Assembly: GCA_949987705.1 (NCBI GenBank)
Contig: OX465281.1
Location: 179,194,516-179,258,515 of the forward strand
Source: Thereva unica
Taxonomy: Eukaryota; Arthropoda; Insecta; Diptera; Therevidae
Direction: 5' to 3'
DNA length: 64,000 nucleotides
The translations under genes and the position numbers were made by a program. Of this stretch, positions 30,851 to 41,900 are shown one piece after another (within the stretch, counting starts at the first letter, position 1; each line of letters opens with the position of its first letter). The notes beneath the pieces were generated by a model. The model searched no databases, had not been told where the DNA came from, and saw only the letters and a list, made by a program, of their open reading frames with translations.

Positions 30851-33800
30851 TCTCAAGAGGGCGGATTAAAATTTTCGTCACCACCACCTCGACATAGGTA
30901 TCAAATGAAAGGGTATCTTAAGTAGAAGACAATAAGCAATATAGTATAGTCAATATCTGGTTAGATCCACCGAGGCCACCTCAAGAGGACGCATTACCAT
31001 TTTCTTCACAACCTCTTCGACATGGGTATCAAATGAAAGGGTATGATAAGTAGAATACAATAAGCTATGTCTTAATACCCATGGCGGCCGTCTCAAGAGG
31101 GCGGACTATCATTTCTTCACCACCACCTCGACATAGGTATCAATTGAAAGGGTATCATAAGTAGAATACCATAAGCGATATAATATACTCAATATCTGGT
31201 TAGATCCATGGCTGTCATCTCAAGAGGGCGGATTACCATTTTCTTCACAACCCCCTCCATATGAGTATCAAATGAAAAGGTATGATAAGTAGAATACAAT
31301 AAGCAATATAGTATACTCAATAAATAGTTAGATCCACCGAGGCCACCTCAAGAGGACGCATTACCATTTTCTTCACAACCCCCTCGACATGGGTATCAAA
31401 TGAAAGGGTATGATAAGTAGAATACAATAAGCTATGTCTTAATATCCATGGCGGCCGTCTCAAGAGGGCGGACTACCATTTTTTCACCACCACCTCGACA
31501 TAGGTATCAATTGAAAGGGTATCATAAGTAGAATACCATAAGCGATATAATATACTCAATATCTGGTTAGATCCATGGCTGTCATCTCAAAAGGACGCAT
31601 TACCATTTTCTTCACAACCCCCTCGATATGAGTATCAAATGAAAAGGTATGATAAGTAGAATACAATAAGCAATATAGTATATTCAATAAATAGTTAGAT
31701 CCACCGAGGCCACCTCAAGAGGACGTATTACCATTTTCTTCACAACCCCCATGACATGGATATCAAATGAAAGGGTATGTTGAGTAGAATACAATAAGCA
31801 ATATAGTATATTCAATAAATAGTTAGATCCACCGAGTCCACCTCAAGAGGACGTATTACCATTTTCTTCACAACCCCCATGACATGGGTATCAAATGAAA
31901 GGGTATGATAAGTAGAATACAATAAGCTTTGTCTTTATATCCATGGCGGCCGTCTCAAGAGGGCGAACTACCATTTCTTCACCACCACCTCGACATAGGT
32001 ATCAATTGAAAGGGTATCATAAGTAGAATACCATAAGCGATATCATCTCAAGAGGGCGGATTACCATTTTCTTGACAACCCCCTCGATATGAGTATCAAA
32101 TGAAAAGGTAGGATAAGTATAATACAATAAGCAATATAGTATACTCAATAAATAGTTAGATCCACCGAGGCCACCTCAAGAGGACGCATTACCATTTTCT
32201 TCACAATGGACTACCATTTCTTCACCACCACCTCGACATAGGTATCAAATGAAAGGGTATCTTAAGTAGAAGACAATAAGCAATATAGTATAGTCAATAT
32301 CTGGTTAGATCCACCGAGGCCACCTCAAGAGGACGCATTACCATTTTCTGACAACCCCCTCGACATGGGTATCAAATGAAAGGGTATGATAAGTAGAATA
32401 CAATAAGCTATGTCTTAATATCCATGGCGGCCGTCTCAAGAGGGCGGACTACCATTTCTTCACCACCACCTCGACATACATAGGTATCAATTGAAAGGGT
32501 ATCATAAGTAGAATACCATAAGCGATATAATATACTCAATATCTGGTTAGATCCATGGCTGTCATCTCAAGAGGGCGGATTACCATTTTCTTCACAACAC
32601 CCTCGATATGAGTATCAAATGAAAAGGTATGATAAGTAGAATACAATAAGCAATATAATATACTCAATAAATAGTTAGATCCACCGAGGCCAGCTCAAGA
32701 GGACGCATTACCATTTTCTTCACAACCCCCACGACATGGATATCAAATGAAAGGGTATGATAAGTAGAATACAATAAGCAATATAGTATATTCAATAAAT
32801 AGTTAGATCCACCGAGGCCACCTCAAGAGGACGTATTACCATTTTCTTCACAACCCCCTCGACATGGGTATCAAATGAAAGGGTATGATAAGTAGAATAC
32901 AATAAGCTATGTCTTAATATCCATGGCGGCCGTCTCAAGAGGGCGGACTACCATTTCTTCACCACCACCTCGACATACATAGGTATCAATTGAAAGGGTA
33001 TCATAAGTAGAATACCATAAGCGATATAATATACTCAATATCTGGTTAGATCCATGGCTGTCATCTCAAGAAGGCGGATTACCATTTTCTTCACAACCCC
33101 CTCGATATGAGTATCAAATGAAAAGGTAGGATAAGTATAATACAATAAGCAATATAGTATACTCAATAAGTAGTTAGATCCACCGAGGCCATCTCAAGAG
33201 GGCGGATTACCATTTTCTTCACAACACCCTCGATATGAGTATCAAATGAAAGGGTATGATAAGTAGAATACAATAAGCAATATAGTATATTCAATAAATA
33301 GTTAGATCCACCGAGGCCACCTCAAGAGGACGTATTACCATTTTCTTCACAACCCCCATGACATGGATATCAAATGAAAGGGTATGTTAAGTAGAATACA
33401 ATAAGCAATATAGTATATTCAATAAATAGTTAGATCCACCGAGTCCACCTCAAGAGGACGTATTACCATTTTCTTCACAACCCCCATGACATGGGTATCA
33501 AATGAAAGGGTATGATAAGTAGAATACAATAAGCTTTGTCTTTATATCCATGGCGGCCGTCTCAAGAGGGCGGACTACCATTTCTTCACCACCACCTCGA
33601 CATAGGTATCAATTGAAAGGGTATCATAAGTAGAATACCATAAGCGATATAATATACTCAATATCTGGTTAGATCCATGGCTGTCATCTCAAGAAGGCGG
33701 ATTACCATTTTCTTCACAACCCCCTCGATATGAGTATCAAATGAAAAGGTAGGATAAGTATAATACAATAAGCAATATAGTATACTCAATAAGTAGTTAG

Positions 33801-35640
33801 ATCCACCGAGGCCACCTCAAGAGGACGCATTACCATTTTCTTCACAATCCCCACGACATGGGTATCAAATTAAAGGGTATGATAAGTAGAATACAATAAG
33901 CTATGTCTTTATATCCATGGCGGCCGTCTCAAGAGGGCGGACTACCATTTCTTCACCACCACCTCGACATAGGTATCAAATGAAAGGGTATCTTAAGTAG
34001 AAGACAATAAGCATAATAGTATAGTCAATATCTGGTTAGATCCACCGAGGCCACCTCAAGAGGACGCATTACCATTTTCTGACAACCCCCTCGACATGGG
34101 TATCAAATGAAAGGGTATGATAAGTAGAATACAATAAGCTATGTCTTAATATCCATGGCGGCCGTCTCAAGAGGGCGGACTACCATTTCTTCACCACCAC
34201 CTCGACATACATAGGTATCAATTGAAAGGGTATCATAAGTAGAATACCATAAGCGAATATCTGGTTAGATCCATGGCTGTCATCTCAAGAGGGCGGATTA
34301 CCATTTTCTTCACAACACCCTCGATATGAGTATCAAATTAAAAGGTATGATAAGTAGAATACAATAAGCAATATAATATACTCAATAAATAGTTAGATCC
34401 ACCGAGGCCAGCTCAAGAGGACGCATTACCATTTTCTTCACAACCCCCATGACATGGGTATCAAATGAAAGGGTATGATAAGTAGAATACAATAAGCTTT
34501 GTCTTTATATCCATGGCGGCCCTCTCAAGAGGGCGGACTACCATTTCTTCACCACCACCTCGACATAGGTATCAATTGAAAGGGTATCATAAGTAGAATA
34601 CCATAAGCGATATAATATACTCAATATCTGGTTAGATCCATGGCTGTCATCTCAAGAGGGCGGGTTACCACTTTCTTCACAACCCCCTCGATATGAGTAT
34701 CAAATGAAAAGGTATGATAAGTAGAATACAATAAGCAATATAGTATGCTCAATAAATAGTAAGATCCACCGAGGCCACCTCAAGAGGACGCATTACCATT
34801 TTCTTCACAACCCCCTCGACATGGGTATCAAATGAAAGGGTATGATAAGTAGAATACGATAACCTATGTCTTAATATCCATGGCGGCCGTCTCAAAAGGG
34901 CGGACTACCATTTCTTCACCACCACCTCGACATAGGTATCAATTGAAAGGGTATCATAAGTAGAATACCATAAGCGATATAATATACTCAATATCTGGTT
35001 AGATTCATGGCTGTCATCTCAAGAGGGCGGATTACCATTTTCTTCACAACCCCCTAGACATGGATATCAAATGAAAGGGTATGATAAGTAGAATACAATA
35101 AGCAATATAGTATATTCAATAAATAGTTAGATCCACCGAGGCCACCTCAAGAGGACGTATTACCATTTTCTTCACAACCCCCATGACATGGGTATCAAAT
35201 GAAAGGGTATGATAAGTAGAATACAATAAGCTTTGTCTTTATATCCATATCGGCCGTCTCAAGAGGGCGGACTACCATTTCTTCACCACCACCTCGACAT
35301 AGGTATCAATTGAAAGGGTATCATAAGTAGAATACCATAAGCGATATAATATACTCAATATCTGGTTAGATCCATGGCTGTCATCTCAAGAGGGCGGATT
35401 ACCATTTTCTTCACAACCCCTTCGATATGAGTATCAAATGAAAAGGTATGATAAGTAGAATACAATAAGCAATATAGTATACTCAATAAATAGTTAGATC
35501 CACCGAGGCCACCTCAAGAGGACGCATTACCATTTTCTTCACAACCCCCACGACATGGGTATCAAATGAAAGGGTATGATAAGTAGAATACAATGAGCTA
35601 TGTCTTTATATCCATGGCGATTTAGTATACTCAAAATATA
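30850..35640. repeat. Higher-order minisatellite (~367-bp trimer, ~13 repeats)
   Basis: Monomers begin at CTCAAGAGG and share GGTATCAAATGAAAG and AAGTAGAATAC-ATAAGC. Measured spacings at the left edge run 128, 112, 127, 128, 112, 127, 128, so three monomer types (~112 CGACATGGGTATC, ~127 CGACATAGGTATCAATTG, ~128 CGATATGAGTATC) alternate as a ~367-bp unit. Some units are truncated or fused (32040-32215, 34250). Non-coding. Confidence 0.9.
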
Positions 35641-35747
35641 TTTATCAAATGAAAGGGAAGAATAAGGACAACACAATAAGCGATATAACTGAAACATTTG
35701 AGTCAGTAATGAAGGTTTATGTTGTTTATTATCATTAGTACTTTTAG

Positions 35748-36805
35748 TTTGCTCCCGGACAGGTTTATGTAGCATTGTCCAGACTCACATTGTTGGACGG
35801 TTTGCATTTAATCAATTTTGTTCCATCTAGTGTTAAAGTAAATCTTGAAGCAATAGTTGAATACAATTGGCTAAGAGAAAAATATCGTCCAGATTTACCA
35901 AACATTAAAGTTAAAAAAACTTCGTCTCTGCCAGTTATTGATAAAAGGTTCTCGGAGGTTTCGAATATACAAGGTACTTTTACTAATGACGCTGTAAATT
36001 TTGGAAATGTTCGGGGGCTACCAAATTTGGATGGTGCTTCGTGTTATGCTTACGCAGCCCTGCAGTGCATTTTTAATTGTTCTACTATAAAAAAGGAGTT
36101 GTTAAAATTACCAGAAAATCACATGTTATACAAGACATTGCAAAATTATTTATCAGTTCAAAAAAATGTAGACGTCCGGCCATTTAAGAATTTTTTAAAT
36201 ACACAAATATATGGAACACATTTTCACCAAGACGTTTGTCAAGTGATTTATTTAATAAGACAGGAAATATTAGAAATATCGTTGAACATAATGTAAGATA
36301 TACAACAACATGGCTCAATCCAAACTGTATATTTACAAGTGCAACTGTGGAAACAAATATAATGATTTCGTTATCAGTAACGATTGCTTAACGAGATACT
36401 GTAACTCTTCAGCAACTTATTGATCATGAATTTGGAAAACGAGAAACCCTGAGTGGTCAATGTAAAAATTGTTGGTACACTCAAAAGATTCGTAAATCGG
36501 AAATGATTTCGGTAGCACCTGTTCTCATAATACAACTGAAATTATTCGAACTGAAAAATAAAAAGTTTATTAAAATTGAGCAATGCGATATCAAAGCTGT
36601 CACTTCTGCAATATTGCATATAAGAGGTTCAAATTATAAAGTGATTAGTGCTATATTCCACACAGGAACACTCGAACAAGGTCATTACATCAGCATATTG
36701 AAACAAAAATCGAGCTGGTTAGGGATCAATGATTCCATAGTGCAGAAAAAATCTTGGCCGAGAAACTCGAAAGGAGCTTATGTTTTTTTTTTACAAAGGC
36801 AATAA
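35748..36805 (+). pseudogene. PIF1-type helicase C-terminus fused to USP-like (C19) protease domain, broken
   Basis: After a stop at 35745 the frame reads GQVYVALSRLTLLDGLHLIN. This is the last motif of PIF1-type helicases (YVALSR), followed by the usual EYNWLREKYRPDLP tail. Then comes a ubiquitin-specific-protease pattern: the Cys box GLPNLDGASCYAYAALQC (Cys nucleophile), a finger region TLQQLIDHEFGKRETLSGQC with a CxxC, VLIIQLKLFELKNKK, and the His box LEQGHYISILKQ ending WLGINDSIV and AYVFFLQR. A frameshift near 36240 and a stop near 36390 break it (open parts 35775-36296 and 36503-36805). Cys and His are both retained. PIF1-type helicases occur in Helitron-like elements and large viruses. 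The upstream helicase is missing, with the satellite in its place. Confidence 0.75.
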
Positions 36806-36959
36806 TATTAATTTGAATTCTTGCATTTTGTTATTTTGTTATTACCTACTTATAAAATAAATAAAAAAATATAATGAACAATTAAATACATAATATTTCC
36901 TTATACAGAAGATTATTTATTTTTTATTTTAGAATGTATTAAAACAAAAAAGAGTGATA
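36806..36959. other. 3' flank of the PIF1-USP frame
   Basis: A/T-rich with AATAAA-like hexamers near 36858-36866 that could serve as polyadenylation signals. No gene. Confidence 0.4.
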
Positions 36960-37499
36960 TCCCACCAAAAAAACATTAAAAATGTGAATTAGAAGTTCGT
37001 GGGCGCGGAAATTATTTATTGGGACAGTTTAAAACACATTTATAACAAAAAGAAGTGATATGGATTAGTCAAGATGAATCGTTAATAGCATGAAATAATT
37101 AAACACGTGCATTTACGAACGAATTCAAAGGAATTATACAACTGCCAATTTTTATTTAAAACTCAATAAAGTATTATCAACCGCGAAAAAGTTGGCTGGC
37201 GCGTTCGTTGTATACCTAGCATGAATCTTTGCTGAATTCAGTGTGGCTCAGTCTATAGTGTTTCTAATAAAATTTGTTACATTTCGAAGGACAGCTAAGA
37301 TTCATGCTCTAAAATTGTTGTATAATTCCTTTAAATTCGTTCGTAAATGCACGTGTTTAATTATTTCATGCTATTAACGATTCATCTTGACTAATCCATA
37401 TCACTTCTTTTTGTTATAAATGTGTTTTAAACTGTCCCAATAAATAATTTCCGCGCCCACGAACTTCTAATTCACATTTTTAATGTTTTTTTGGTGGGA
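36960..37499. mobile_element. Palindromic element, ~190-bp arms
   Basis: It begins TCCCACCAAAAAAACATTAA and ends with its inverse. The arms 36960-37150 and 37310-37499 are close to identical. The right tip coincides with the right boundary of the 7.3-kb insertion. Possibly a MITE, or a duplicated inverted terminus of the larger element. Confidence 0.8.
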
Positions 37500-38213
37500 T
37501 TACCCTTAATACAAACATTTTAAAAAATCTCAAAATCGGAACTCTTCTTTTTTCATTGACGAAATATGAAGTAGGGTTTTAAATGAAAGTTTTTTATTTT
37601 TTTCTATTATTGCACGCAAATATGTACCTATACATATATTCACATTTTCAAATAGTTTGCTCAATTTGCTCTAAAAGCAATAATTAACATCAATACAAAA
37701 TAACTAGAATTTTGTTAAAAACAAACTTATTTAATTTTTCTCAAAATAAAAAAAACACGATGCTAAATTTCCCATTAAATCTGTCTTCCCATTCTTAATT
37801 TCTTCATTCATAAATTTCGGCCAAGAAATCATCGTAGTTTCAGCCCACCCACCCCCTTCCAAAACAAAACAGAAGGAATGCCCGCACAGGAATCTATTTT
37901 TAGATCCGAAACTTTTGGTTTTTCTTCCAATATGCGTCAAGGGCTTTGAAATGCTTTTTTAAATTCAGGCGCAAACCCGCTTTTTTATGTTTTACTAAAA
38001 AATACCAAAATTAAAAAAAATTTCTATTTTATGATTATTATGCACTAATAAAAAATTAATATTATTAAACTAATGTTGTAAACCCATTCCCATTAATTTT
38101 AGAGGTTTACAACAGAAATTCGCAGCCCTAAAACTTAATTCAGTGTAACTAGCGCCATCTAACAAGACAACCTGAAAGATGTTTGTCCATATCTACTTAC
38201 TCTATAATCAATG

Positions 38214-38372
38214 TTTCATATTAAATAAGTTTTTGTCCGAAAATATGCAAAGACTTTACTATTTAGCTGCTGCTTCGATTTTTTTCAATGGCGCGGCGGC
38301 GTGTTATACTTCCAGGAATGGATTTAAAAAGAAGAATCACTTTGGAAGACGGTGCTAACATCTGTGACTGAT
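38214..38372 (+). repeat. Repeat R-b, 3' end
   Basis: It continues R-b after E2 (TTTCATATTAAATAAG...GCTGCTTCGA), then runs into CAATGGCGCGGCGGCG and AATGGATTTAAAAAGAAGAA, which also end R-c in reverse at 39000-39075. 38318-38372 is repeated inverted at 38448-38497. Confidence 0.7.
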
Positions 38373-38658
38373 GTATTAAGGGCATAAGCCTAACAAAGAA
38401 ATGAAAACAATTCCCCAAGCAAGAGTTAGTGCAATCAAAGTCAACTACTACCTGGCACCGTCTTCAAAAGTGATTCTTCTTTCTAGATCCATTCTGATTG
38501 GATTAATGTTGTTAAGAATTACAAATAATTATTTCATCCTTTTTTGTGCATCGCGGGATTGGTTTTTTTTCTGAAGGCGGTTTTTAAATTTTTTTTTTAT
38601 TTCGTACTTTTTAGTCCATTCATTTTTTTCGGGGGCAATATAAAAAAAATTATTAAGG
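38373..38658. other. Spacer between convergent R ends
   Basis: Contains the inverted repeat arm at 38448-38497 (AGTGATTCTTCTTTCTAGAT). Otherwise A/T-rich and featureless. Confidence 0.4.
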
Positions 38659-38944
38659 TAGGTCTACACGGCACAAATGGATCGTTGTGTGAACTCAACT
38701 GTTTGGCTTGGACAATTTAAAATGTTTGGATTGTACCAAATATATGTATCTCGGTGAGGTTCGACCACTTGCTCCTCCGACCTTATCACAATCAATGTAA
38801 CATAATATAACGCGTAGATAAGTATAAATATAAAGAGCAATAACTAATGGAGGCAATTTTCACTCGTCTTTTGCACTCAGCTTATTTACACAATTCGACT
38901 TGCGCCAGACAATTTAAAAAACTAAATCGTGGCGTATAAACCTA
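38659..38944. mobile_element. Small MITE (TAGGTCTACACGGCAC)
   Basis: The ends TAGGTCTACACGGCACAA and reversed TAGGTTTATACGCCACGA match at most positions over 18 bp. Length 286 bp, no coding. Target duplication not clear. Confidence 0.6.
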
Positions 38945-39515
38945 GCTTTACGATAAGTATAACACGCTGCCGTAGTATCGTTTAATCAACGACGCAGCGT
39001 ACGTATTGCGAGAATGATTCTTCTTTTTAAATCCATTCTGAAAAGTATAACCGACGCTGCGCCATTGAAAAAATCGAAACAGCAGCTAAATAGTTTTTGC
39101 AGTAAAGTCTTTGCATATTTTCGGACAAATTTAAAAAAAAACCTATTTAATATGAAACAAAATTCTCTGGGGAAAATTAAAAGAAATTGCTTATCTACTG
39201 TACTATACTCGTCATTATACGCATGTGTAAAATTTGCAGCTGGTCGCTTATATGGAAGTGGGGCAAAATCAAGTTGCAAGATTTGTTTACACTGCACACA
39301 CATACAAATCTAGGAAATATAAGCTTAATTGCCATTGATATCGGAGAAATCAAATGTAAACAATAAATTTTTTTGATTCTTCGCCCACGTCATGGTGTAT
39401 TTCTTTATTTAATATACAATAGTTTATACTATACTACACTATATGCCATAAAAAAAATGAAACAAAATTCCCCGAAGGAAATTATAAAAAATAAATTATT
39501 ATGACGAAAAAAAAG

Positions 39516-39600
39516 CACCGCGAGCCGAAGAATCGAACCCGCAGCCCCACAGACGAAGGACTTTTCCGTAGCCCTTGCGCCATGGCAGACACTACCGGTG
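39516..39600 (-). ncRNA. tRNA-like sequence 3, R-c
   Basis: Same 85-nt sequence as in R-a and R-b, reversed. Confidence 0.4.
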
Positions 39601-39664
39601 GTTGACTAATATGCTAATAAATCATTTAAGAAAGAAGAAAAAGAGAAAAAGAAAACAAAAATGC

Positions 39665-39742
39665 TGCCCGACCAGGCTCGAACCTTCAACGCTACACGCC
39701 GCTGAACCGAGGATCCGACGCTCTACCCACTCCACCATCGGC
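39665..39742 (-). ncRNA. tRNA-like sequence 2, R-c
   Basis: Same 78-nt sequence as in R-a and R-b, reversed, with the B box intact. Confidence 0.45.
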
Positions 39743-39797
39743 CTGCTGCCGGATTTACAACAATAAATTAATTTGTTCGGTGCCTATGAAATGTTTA

Positions 39798-40020
39798 GGT
39801 TAAACTAATTTTAACAGTTTTTTATGCCTAACTTCGAACTCCTTTATCAGAATTTCGAAAAAATTTAACGGGACCACCGTGGGAAACTCCCCCTTCAAAT
39901 GAACCAAAAAAAGGCAAAAAAGTCATTGGGTTACAAAGTTATGCGTGAACAGGACTGCAAAATACCTACACGTCGAATTGAGTAACCACCTCGTTTTTTG
40001 AAGTCGGTTAACAAAAGGTG
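39798..40020 (+). repeat. Dispersed repeat M
   Basis: CAGTTTTTTATGCCTA, AACTCCTTTATCA, GTTACAAAGTTATGCGT and CCTACACGTCGAATTGA recur in order at 54105-54290. It ends GAAGTCGGTTAAC, and a related AAGTCGGTTGAA also appears at 56930. Probably a MITE. Confidence 0.65.
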
Positions 40021-40224
40021 CGGTAACCCGAATTTTTAACAATATTATATGTAGTTGTATTTGTATGTGTTGTAGTTGTTGGATTGTTTTCGTGAATCTT
40101 CACAATCTCCACTTAATATGTATATTGTCATCCAGTCTGAAGTGTTATTCAACAGAAAGAATACCATGAAAAAGCGTAATTAGTGGCTAGTCTCTAGGCA
40201 CAACATCCCACTAGTTTATTATAA
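40021..40224. other. Unassigned stretch
   Basis: No recognisable feature. Confidence 0.3.
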
Positions 40225-40620
40225 GCTTGAGCACGCATATGACACGGCCTCTTCCAATCACATTAAGATGGTGAAATGAAATCTCAACGCCAAAATTGGA
40301 AGAGCGAAATGGCACAGACCGACACTTGGAAAGGAAAGTCTCTACGGAATATTAAACGGACAACGGACAAATCTCGATTTTGCAATGAGCAAATATGTGA
40401 CCGTCCGGTCAACATATTTCGCAAGATAGGATATTCACTAATACACTTGGCAATCTCCCAGCGAAAGATACTTCAATCAAATAGACCATGCACTCATAGA
40501 CAGATGGGCAGCTTCCAATATTCTCCACGTAAGATCCTGTAGAGGTGCCAGTTGTGAATCGGGCCACTCCCTAGTTAAAGCTAGATTCAGATGTCGGCTG
40601 TCCACTCAAGAAAAAGAAAC
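40225..40620 (+). pseudogene. Decayed RTE-like endonuclease fragment
   Basis: Frames contain AYDT, NLNAKIGRAKWHRPTLGKES (for DLNAK-GRENWHRPTIGKES), DFAMSKY and QMGSFQYSPRKIL. They match 7755-8137 of the RTE-like element on the other strand. The metal-binding Asp of DLN is Asn here. Stops and frame changes are frequent. Confidence 0.7.
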
Positions 40621-40704
40621 AAAAAACAAAAGGATTTTATTTATTGAGAGACTGATGTCGCATAAAGGATTTTATCGAAAGACTGATGTCGCATACAAGA
40701 CACG

Positions 40705-41160
40705 ATTTTTTTTATGTGTGAAAGTTTAAACTTAGGTATAAGACTTTATACTACAAGTTCTTGATGCCGCTCATCTCATGGTGCAATATCTAATAGCAAG
40801 CTTAGCTTGAAGTTACAAAAAGGATGTTGTTTGTAGAATATTTGCCAATGGTTGAAGAATATTTGCCTTTTAAAAATTAAACAGCACGAGGACTAATTTA
40901 ATACCGTTTTATTTCTTCCAATCTCATAGAAAAAAACTGAAAATATATAAATCCGATTTTCTTTTATTAATGCCGGAAAACCCAAAAAACGAAGCAAGCG
41001 AAAATTTCCCCAACAACCACTTTCACTGTAGAGTGTCTACTGCTCGAACAGTAAGAAGGGTTGCTACGACTGATCTTTAACAGATGTGATAGTTTAAGGG
41101 TAGCTTGGAGAAGGCAGTGAGCCTAGCGGTTGAACTCTTGGATATTGCATGAATTTATTT
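40705..41160 (-). pseudogene. Decayed Jockey 3' end
   Basis: CTCATGGTGCAATATCTAAT, AGCAAGCTTAG and GTTGAACTCTTGGATATTGC match the reversed 3' UTR and last codons seen at 18410-18640. Heavily diverged, so older than the other copies. Confidence 0.6.
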
Positions 41161-41900
41161 GTTTAAGCAGGCGGATGAGCCCCAAAGGGGGCAACTGGGA
41201 AGATTACCCCCGGCTCCAGGCTCCAGGCCATCGGAGCATACTAACGGCGCTACAAAGTCTCTCCTTTTAGTACCGTTTAGATTTTCCCCCTTAGGTTAGC
41301 TTCTTAGTTGATTCTGCCAAAAGAAAATATGAGTGCTGAGCTCCAGAGCTGAGCAGAAGGCCATGTGTACATAAGTAGTAGCTTTAGGTTAATCCGAGAA
41401 TAAAGAACCCGACCGTTCAGTATCAATATTCCATGCTCTGAATGAATTTATTCTTACCACAAATTTTTTTAGTCAAAGGTTTTTGAAATTTCAATATGCT
41501 GAAGGCCCCAAACATATTTTAACCCCAGGTCACGCAAGGTGATTGGTGTGGTGGCTATGTCTCCTAGAACAAGTAATCCCCCTAACTAGCTAACAAACGC
41601 TGTGACGCAGACAGTACCAGACTACCAGGTGAACAAGGTGAAGAGAAGATCTAGCCAAAACTTTGGCACCCTATTATTAATAACTTAAGCTGCAAAATGC
41701 CTTATTAGGGCTACCTCTAAGGACATATGAGCTTGTTTAATGTTCAAAACGGCGATGGTGTTTCTCTGCAAACTGGTAAATTTTTGCAACAAATCTGTCC
41801 CAGCAACTTTTTTACGTGAATATGAAAAAAAAAAAAAAAATACAATTAAATAGATATCTATCTGCTGGATAATAAACAGTAAGGGACCCAAATATATTTG
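41161..41900. other. Unassigned stretch
   Basis: A G/C-richer block (41175-41260, GGCGGATGAGCCCCAAAGGG) looks like part of an unknown element. A run of A at 41825-41841 may be the tail of one ending here on the plus strand. No gene supported. Confidence 0.35.

Larger units (their letters stand above)
30211..37499 (+). mobile_element. 7.3-kb Helitron-like insertion with minisatellite and PIF1-USP remnant
   Basis: E1 has the undisturbed target (AAGGGTAATTGTTTAC, reversed). Here it is split exactly between A and T with at most a 2-bp AT repeat. The left end starts TCAAGG with GGCAA...TTGCC able to form a hairpin within the first 20 bases. The right end is GGTGGGA, i.e. TC at the start when read in reverse. 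The right terminus lacks a canonical CTRR on either strand, so the Helitron assignment is inference from target, helicase remnant and minisatellite. Confidence 0.55.
26034..38213. mobile_element. TIR element E2 (12.2 kb, composite)
   Basis: Same family as E1 in opposite orientation: B end at 26034, A end at 38213. TTTCATA is duplicated at 26027-26033 and 38214-38220. The B end lacks ~95 bp just inside the tip (CATTGATTAT joined to GCTCCACTATATATGG). It has an internal deletion relative to E3 (GGGCGAG joined to TTGGGGTCATG near 26290), plus two large insertions: a LINE and a 7.3-kb Helitron-like block. Confidence 0.85.
38999..39797 (-). repeat. Repeat R, copy c (inverted)
   Basis: Reverse complement of R from tRNA-like 2 to the 3' end, without Helitron or MITE P. 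It therefore provides the empty sites for both. It stops at GCCTATGAAATGTT (39797), where repeat M begins. Confidence 0.8.

Noticed and set aside
30850..35640. CRISPR-like array
   Set aside because: Units are 112-128 bp, contiguous and alternate in type; there are no short repeats separated by unique spacers, and the DNA is eukaryotic.
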